From assembly GCF_000422085.1 (NCBI RefSeq), contig NC_021741.1, positions 1,116,001 through 1,180,000 on the forward strand: 64,000 nt of DNA, in the 5' to 3' direction. A program made the position numbers and the translations under genes. The notes beneath the pieces were generated by a model. That model ran no database searches and was not told where the DNA came from. It saw only the letters and a program-made list of their open reading frames with translations. The stretch is from Serratia liquefaciens ATCC 27592. GTDB taxonomy: Bacteria > Pseudomonadota > Gammaproteobacteria > Enterobacterales > Enterobacteriaceae. Below, piece by piece: positions 59,793-64,000 of the stretch (positions are counted from its first letter, which is position 1; each line of letters opens with the position of its first letter).

Positions 59793-59909
59793 TATACCTG
59801 TCATACTTCAAGTGGCTTGGGTGTTGGCTGCCTTCACTCACCCCTTGAGTAAGCTCCTGGGGCTTCGCTCAGTTGCCGCCGACAAGCAACTCGAATTATT
59901 TTGGGCATA
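59793..59909. repeat. ERIC element D upstream of asnB
   Basis: About 117 bp from TATACCTGTCATACTTCAAG to CAACTCGAATTATTTTGGGC. The centre CACCCCTTGAGTAAGCTCCTGGGG lacks about ten bases of the usual CAGTCACTTACTTA, so it is an internally deleted ERIC. The rest of the space to chiC (59910-60171) is AT-rich and carries a ten-base perfect stem GAGTTGCCGG / CCGGCAACTC (60132-60160), probably the chiC transcript end. Confidence 0.85.
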
Positions 59910-60171
59910 GACTGTGATGTTGTATTTGCTGTTATAGGCAGCATGGCCGCTGCATCAACGATGGCGCGGTTTTGCTGCGTTGTGTTTATGAAAATGCGTC
60001 AAAACCGGCAGGGGATGCAAGCGTTTTAGCGCTGCGCCGAAAAATAGTTGTTTGGGGGAGGTCGAAAATTAGCGGATGTTCAGTTAAATGATATAAAAAT
60101 TGATGAATATTCATTTTTTCAATCAATGGATGAGTTGCCGGGTAATTTTACCGGCAACTCATTGCCGACTA

Positions 60172-61626
60172 TCAGGCGATCAACTGCCACAGGGTGAAGG
60201 CCGCATCCGGCGTCCATCCCGCATTGGAGGTGTGCGCCTGCAGGCAGGTGTATTTCTTGCCTTTATACGTCACCACGTCACCGGCTTTATAGCTGTGGTT
60301 GTTCTGCCACTCGGCCACGCCCGGATCGGGAGGCGTACCGCCGTCCGAGGTTTTAACTGCCAGCGCACTGCTTGGCAGCGACGTATTGCCTTGGTTGTCG
60401 GTGGCGGTGACAAAATAGCTGTACTGTGTGGCAGCCGTCAGGCCGCTGTCCTGCAGCGACAGGCCACCGGTTTGGCCAATGGCGCTGCCGTTACGGTAAA
60501 CCGTATAATGGCTAATCGGTTTGACGCTGCTTGCCGCAGCCCAGTTCAACGTCAGCGACGTTGCGGTAATCGCACTGGCGTTCAGCGCGGTAGGCGCTTC
60601 AGGCTTTCCCGGCGGCGGGGTGACTCCTCCCTGAATAAGCGCGGCATAACGAGTTTTGAATTCCCAGTTATAGGCCACGCCAGCCTTACTCTTGCCATTG
60701 TCCCAGTTCACCGACCAGGTCATCAGGCCCTTGATCGACAAGCTTTTGGCGTCAAGGCGCGCGAAAGCGTTATAGACCGCCTGTTTGTCGACCACATAAC
60801 CGGTGGCGGCGGCATCATTGTTGGTAGGTAAACCGATCACAAATTTGGATGCCGGGATTTTGGTGTAGCCGCGGGTGCCGGTAACCAGGCTTTCGGTCAG
60901 GTAATACAGAAAGTCTTCTTTCATCGCGTCGTTATTCTGGGTGATCCAGGCGCCTTTGCCGCCATTGGCTTCATCGACCCAAATACCGTCACCGCCCTGG
61001 TTATAATATTGCGGTGCAATAAAGTCATAAAACCCTTCGAGAGCGGTAATATAATCCAGGTAAGTCCCATTAGTCCGCAAATAAGGGAATTCTGGCGCCA
61101 TGCTGACAATAAAGTTTTTACCTTCGGCGGCATAATGCGCTTTTACTTTTTTCAGTGCGGCAGGCAAAACGGTTTTATTATTGGCTGCACCGATAGCCGC
61201 CTGTTCCAGATCGATATCCAGACCGTCAAAACCGTAGGTTTCCACCAGACGGATAATTTCATTGCTCAGTTTGTCTTCGTCGCCGGTTTTCAATTCGATA
61301 TGCGCGTCGGCGCCGCCCAGAGAAATCAGTACCGCGCGGCCTTGGCTGTTCAATACGCCGACCTGGCGACGGAACTCGGCATCGGACAGGTTGTAAGGTT
61401 TGAAGGTTGGGATACCCACGCCCTTCATAAAGGCTACGGCCACCACGTTATATTCGGCCGGGATGTCGGTCAGGTTCATATTGGCGAATTGGCCCTGCTG
61501 ATAACCGTCACTGGCGCCGGCGGCCCAGTTGTGCCAAAAACCCATCATGATTTTTTTATTGGACATATCCGGCATGGCGGCTGCGTCATCTGCAGCTTGT
61601 GCATTGATAATGTTATCGGAGCTCAT
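60172..61626 (-). CDS. chiC: Chitinase C (GH18 + Fn3-like + CBM5/12)
   Basis: A 484-residue endochitinase. The GH18 domain covers residues about 23-330 with the catalytic DGLDIDLE (Asp137, Asp139, Glu141); a PPPGKP linker, a fibronectin type III domain (about 345-430) and a C-terminal chitin-binding CBM5/12 (EWQNNHSYKAGDVVTYKGKK) follow. There is no signal peptide, as known for Serratia ChiC, whose export depends on a holin/peptidase system elsewhere. Compared with the S. marcescens protein as I recall it there is a small GGKG insertion near residue 223. AGGTTACT precedes the ATG. Confidence 0.94.
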   Translation of the reverse strand: MSSDNIINAQAADDAAAMPDMSNKKIMMGFWHNWAAGASDGYQQGQFANMNLTDIPAEYNVVAVAFMKGVGIPTFKPYNLSDAEFRRQVGVLNSQGRAVLISLGGADAHIELKTGDEDKLSNEIIRLVETYGFDGLDIDLEQAAIGAANNKTVLPAALKKVKAHYAAEGKNFIVSMAPEFPYLRTNGTYLDYITALEGFYDFIAPQYYNQGGDGIWVDEANGGKGAWITQNNDAMKEDFLYYLTESLVTGTRGYTKIPASKFVIGLPTNNDAAATGYVVDKQAVYNAFARLDAKSLSIKGLMTWSVNWDNGKSKAGVAYNWEFKTRYAALIQGGVTPPPGKPEAPTALNASAITATSLTLNWAAASSVKPISHYTVYRNGSAIGQTGGLSLQDSGLTAATQYSYFVTATDNQGNTSLPSSALAVKTSDGGTPPDPGVAEWQNNHSYKAGDVVTYKGKKYTCLQAHTSNAGWTPDAAFTLWQLIA

Positions 61627-61777
61627 AGTAACCTCGTTATTTTAGGTAAGATTAATTCCACACGCCGTCAATAGGGATTATTGACGGGGCGTAAATACAT
61701 AGTGCGGATTTTTAACGAGGGCGGGGTGAAACCTTTTCGCGACAATAATAAATTAAATTCAAATTGGGGCGAAAATA

Positions 61778-61798
61778 AGGTGGCCGCGATGGCCACCT
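61778..61798 (-). terminator. Terminator after nagD
   Basis: AGGTGGCC / GGCCACCT perfect eight-base stem, loop GCGAT, followed on the minus strand by TATTTTCG; seven bases after the nagD stop. Confidence 0.8.
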
Positions 61799-61804
61799 CA
61801 GCGA

Positions 61805-62557
61805 TTAGAAAATATTGATATCGGCAACGGAAGGGAAGATGTAGCTCGGGCGGAACGGCATGGTTTCCACGTCGTTCAACGTCGAGACGCCGGACAACAC
61901 CAGCACGGTTTCCAGACCGGCCTGGAAGCCCGCCAGGATATCGGTGCGCAGGTTGTCGCCGACGATCACCGTTTCTTCCGAATGCGCCTGCATTTTGTTG
62001 AGCGCGGCGCGGATGATCCACGGGCTGGGTTTGCCGACGTAAAACGGCTTGCGGCCGGTGATTTTCTCGATCGGGGCGCACAGCGCGCCGCAGGCAGGCA
62101 CAAAGCCATGGCCGTGAGTATCCGGGTTGGTCGCGATAAAGCGCGCACCGTTATTCACGAAGTAGGCGGCCTTATGCATCATGTCCCAGTTATAGGAGCG
62201 GGTTTCCCCGACAATCACGAAGTCCGGGTTGATGTCGGTAATGGTGAATCCGGCTTTATACAATTCATGGATCAGCGCGCCTTCGCCCACCACGTAGGCC
62301 TTTTTGCCTTCCTGACGGCGCAGGAAATCGGCGGTGGCCATGGCGGAGGTATAAAACGCGCTTTCCGGGACTTCAAGCCCGGCGGCGGAGAAGCGGTTCG
62401 CCAGATCCTGCGCCGTCTGCGACGGGTAGTTGGTCAGCACCACCAGCGGCATGCCCTGTTCCTGAATCCGCGCCAGGAAAAGATCGGCGCCGGGAACTGG
62501 CGTGTTGTCATGCAGCAGCACGCCGTCGATATCACATATAACGTTTTTGATTGTCAT
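61805..62557 (-). CDS. nagD: UMP phosphatase NagD
   Basis: A 250-residue HAD-superfamily (class IIA) phosphatase active on ribonucleoside monophosphates. Motif I CDIDGVLLHD, motif II VVLTNYPSQT, the C2 cap, and motif III/IV GDNLRTDILAGFQAG are complete. Last gene of the nagBACD operon; nagC lies 67 bp upstream. Confidence 0.95.
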   Translation of the reverse strand: MTIKNVICDIDGVLLHDNTPVPGADLFLARIQEQGMPLVVLTNYPSQTAQDLANRFSAAGLEVPESAFYTSAMATADFLRRQEGKKAYVVGEGALIHELYKAGFTITDINPDFVIVGETRSYNWDMMHKAAYFVNNGARFIATNPDTHGHGFVPACGALCAPIEKITGRKPFYVGKPSPWIIRAALNKMQAHSEETVIVGDNLRTDILAGFQAGLETVLVLSGVSTLNDVETMPFRPSYIFPSVADINIF

Positions 62558-62624
62558 TGTTGCTGTTTCTCATGATTGGCGGCAGGCAAAACGCGAAGAT
62601 AACACACCTGCCTTAGGCGGCGGA

Positions 62625-63845
62625 TCAGCTTTCCAGCAATCGCTGCAATAGCACGCCGTTGAGCATTGCTCGCTTGGCCAGGGCGAAAGCCCCGATCGCC
62701 GAGCGATGATTGAGTTCGGAGGTGACCACCGGCAGGTTCTTGCGGAAGTCCTTCAGCACCTGAGTATTGATGCAGCTTTGGATTGCTGGCAGCAGCACTT
62801 TTTCCGCCTCGGTAATTTCACCGGCGATCACCACTTTCTGCGGATTAAACAGGTTAATGGCAATGGCCACGGCTTTGCCGAGGTAGCGGCCGACGTGTTC
62901 GATTACTTCGCTGGCCAGCAGATCCCCGCGGTTGGCGGCCTTGCAGATGGCGGAGATGCTGCAGTCGTCGAGTGTCAGCTTGCTCGGGTAGCCCTGAGTC
63001 AGTAACTGGCGCACGCGGTGTTCAATCGCGGCATTGGCAGCGACGGTTTCCAGACAGCCGAAGTTGCCGCAGTGGCAGCGTTCGCCCAGCGGGTCGATTT
63101 GAATATGGCCGATTTCGCCGACGTTGCCGTTATTACCCAGGAAAATCTGACCGTTGACGATAATGCCGGCACCGGTGCCGCGGTGCAGACGCACCAGAAT
63201 GGAGTCTTCGCAGTCGCGTGTGGCGCCAAAATAGTGCTCGGCCAAAGCCAGGCTGCGGATGTCATGGCCGACAAAGCTGGTGACGTTAAAACGTTGCTGC
63301 AGGTTGTCTACCAGCGGCCAGTTGCTGACGCTGATGTGCGGCATATAGCGCACCACACCGAGCGCCGGGTCAACCAGACCTGGCAGGATCACCGCGATGG
63401 CGATCAGTTCGCGCAGCTTGCGCTGGTAGTCTTCGATAAATTGCGCAATGGCGGTGAACAACGCATTTTCCAGTGTTTCCTGGGTCCTTTCCGGCAGCGG
63501 ATAGTGCTCTTCACCGAGCGATTTTCCGCTCATGTCGTACAGGGTGATGGTGGCATCGTGACGCCCGAGGCGAACGGCCACGGTGTGGAAATGCCGGGTT
63601 TCGGAGACAATGGAAATGGCGCGGCGGCCGCCGGTGGAGGCTTGCTGATCGACTTCTTTGATCAGCCCGCGCTCCAACAGCTGGCGAGTAATTTTAGTGA
63701 CGCTGGCGGGCGCTAGCTGGCTCAGTTCGGCTATTTGAATGCGCGAGATCGGACCCTGTTGGTCGATCAGGCGGTAAACTGCCGCGCCGTTGAGTTGTTT
63801 GACTAAGTCAACGTTCCCTATCTGTGCCTGTCCGCCAGTACTCAT
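62625..63845 (-). CDS. nagC: N-acetylglucosamine repressor NagC
   Basis: A 406-residue ROK-family repressor. N-terminal winged HTH (SRIQIAELSQLAPASVTKIT), then the ROK sugar-kinase-like domain with HRGTGAGIIVNGQIF and the zinc-site cysteines in GERCHCGNFGCLE. GlcNAc-6-phosphate releases it from DNA. ATG 63845 gives the E. coli length; a TTG one codon earlier is not needed. In Serratia it is also expected to touch chitin genes (inference). Confidence 0.96.
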   Translation of the reverse strand: MSTGGQAQIGNVDLVKQLNGAAVYRLIDQQGPISRIQIAELSQLAPASVTKITRQLLERGLIKEVDQQASTGGRRAISIVSETRHFHTVAVRLGRHDATITLYDMSGKSLGEEHYPLPERTQETLENALFTAIAQFIEDYQRKLRELIAIAVILPGLVDPALGVVRYMPHISVSNWPLVDNLQQRFNVTSFVGHDIRSLALAEHYFGATRDCEDSILVRLHRGTGAGIIVNGQIFLGNNGNVGEIGHIQIDPLGERCHCGNFGCLETVAANAAIEHRVRQLLTQGYPSKLTLDDCSISAICKAANRGDLLASEVIEHVGRYLGKAVAIAINLFNPQKVVIAGEITEAEKVLLPAIQSCINTQVLKDFRKNLPVVTSELNHRSAIGAFALAKRAMLNGVLLQRLLES

Positions 63846-63872
63846 CAATAATTTTACTCGCTGTTCATGAAA

Positions 63873-64000
63873 TTAAACCTCGTTACCGTTAACGAGCGTC
63901 TTGGTGATGCTAAAGTCGCGGGTAAACGCGGTCAGGTTTGCCACCTTACCGGCTTCGATCGTGCCTAAACGATCGTCCACGCCGATAGCACGCGCCGGAT
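63873..64000 (-). CDS. nagA: N-acetylglucosamine-6-phosphate deacetylase, C-terminal end
   Basis: The last 42 codons only; the gene continues past the window edge. The visible end ([21 protein letters not shown], then [17 protein letters not shown]) is the conserved C-terminus of NagA, which turns GlcNAc-6-P into GlcN-6-P and acetate. It ends a few residues earlier than E. coli NagA. nagC starts 27 bases downstream, in the same operon. Confidence 0.92.
   Translation of the reverse strand, partial: PARAIGVDDRLGTIEAGKVANLTAFTRDFSITKTLVNGNEV

Overview
The window is a chromosomal segment of an enterobacterium, almost certainly Serratia. From about 24.8 kb to the right edge the gene order follows the Escherichia coli nag-asnB-tRNA-ubiF-miaB-ybeZYX-lnt-gltIJKL-rihA-ybeL-leuS-lptE-holA-nadD-rsfS-rlmH-mrdA-mrdB-rlpA-dacA-ybeD-lipB-lipA-tatE-crcB-cspE block. 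The chitinase between asnB and nagD is the Serratia ChiC type (GH18, fibronectin-like and chitin-binding parts, no signal peptide). ChiC differs at many positions from the S. marcescens protein as I remember it, so a non-marcescens species is more likely; this is from memory. I saw no phage, insertion sequence, CRISPR array, rRNA or plasmid gene.

Left accessory region (1-25 kb). After a partial oxidoreductase, a LysR regulator and a GGCT-like protein comes a complete meta-cleavage pathway for 3-hydroxyanthranilate (1.8-11.7 kb). Seven minus-strand genes, most joined by ATGA overlaps, encode the hydratase, acylating acetaldehyde dehydrogenase, aldolase, decarboxylase, 2-aminomuconate deaminase, 3-hydroxyanthranilate dioxygenase and ACMS decarboxylase. 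Divergent from them are a LysR regulator, the 2-aminomuconate semialdehyde dehydrogenase and an aromatic-acid type MFS transporter. Together they would convert 3-hydroxyanthranilate to pyruvate and acetyl-CoA. Next come an aldo/keto reductase, its LysR regulator, a flavodoxin-like protein, a MASE1 diguanylate cyclase, two sister 53-residue zinc-ribbon proteins, a long cold-shock-domain protein and a glyoxalase-fold protein. Two intergenic spaces carry plus-strand intrinsic terminators that no plus-strand gene clearly explains, pointing to small RNAs. At 18.5-24.5 kb a six-gene minus-strand set (M20 deacylase, flavin monooxygenase, solute-binding protein, GNAT acetyltransferase, permease, ATPase) resembles the Bacillus ytm/ytn system for uptake and salvage of S-substituted cysteines.

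Core region (25-64 kb). After cspE come a Bcr/CflA exporter with its TetR regulator, a tiny membrane protein, the fluoride channel gene crcB behind a recognisable fluoride riboswitch, a MASE2 diguanylate cyclase and tatE. Then follow lipoate attachment (lipA, lipB, ybeD), cell wall and rod shape (dacA, rlpA, mrdB, mrdA), ribosome maturation (rlmH, rsfS), NAD synthesis (nadD), the replisome (holA), LPS assembly (lptE), leuS, glutamate/aspartate uptake (gltIJKL), lipoprotein acylation and RNA maturation (lnt, corC, ybeY, ybeZ), tRNA modification (miaB), ubiquinone synthesis (ubiF), a six-tRNA operon (Met-Leu-Gln-Gln-Met-Gln), asnB, chiC, and nagD-nagC-nagA for amino-sugar use. Four ERIC repeats sit in gene-flanking spaces; one carries an insertion of about 73 bp. 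Compared with E. coli, ybeF and cobC are absent, and an azoR-like gene, a yjdM/phnA gene and chiC are present.
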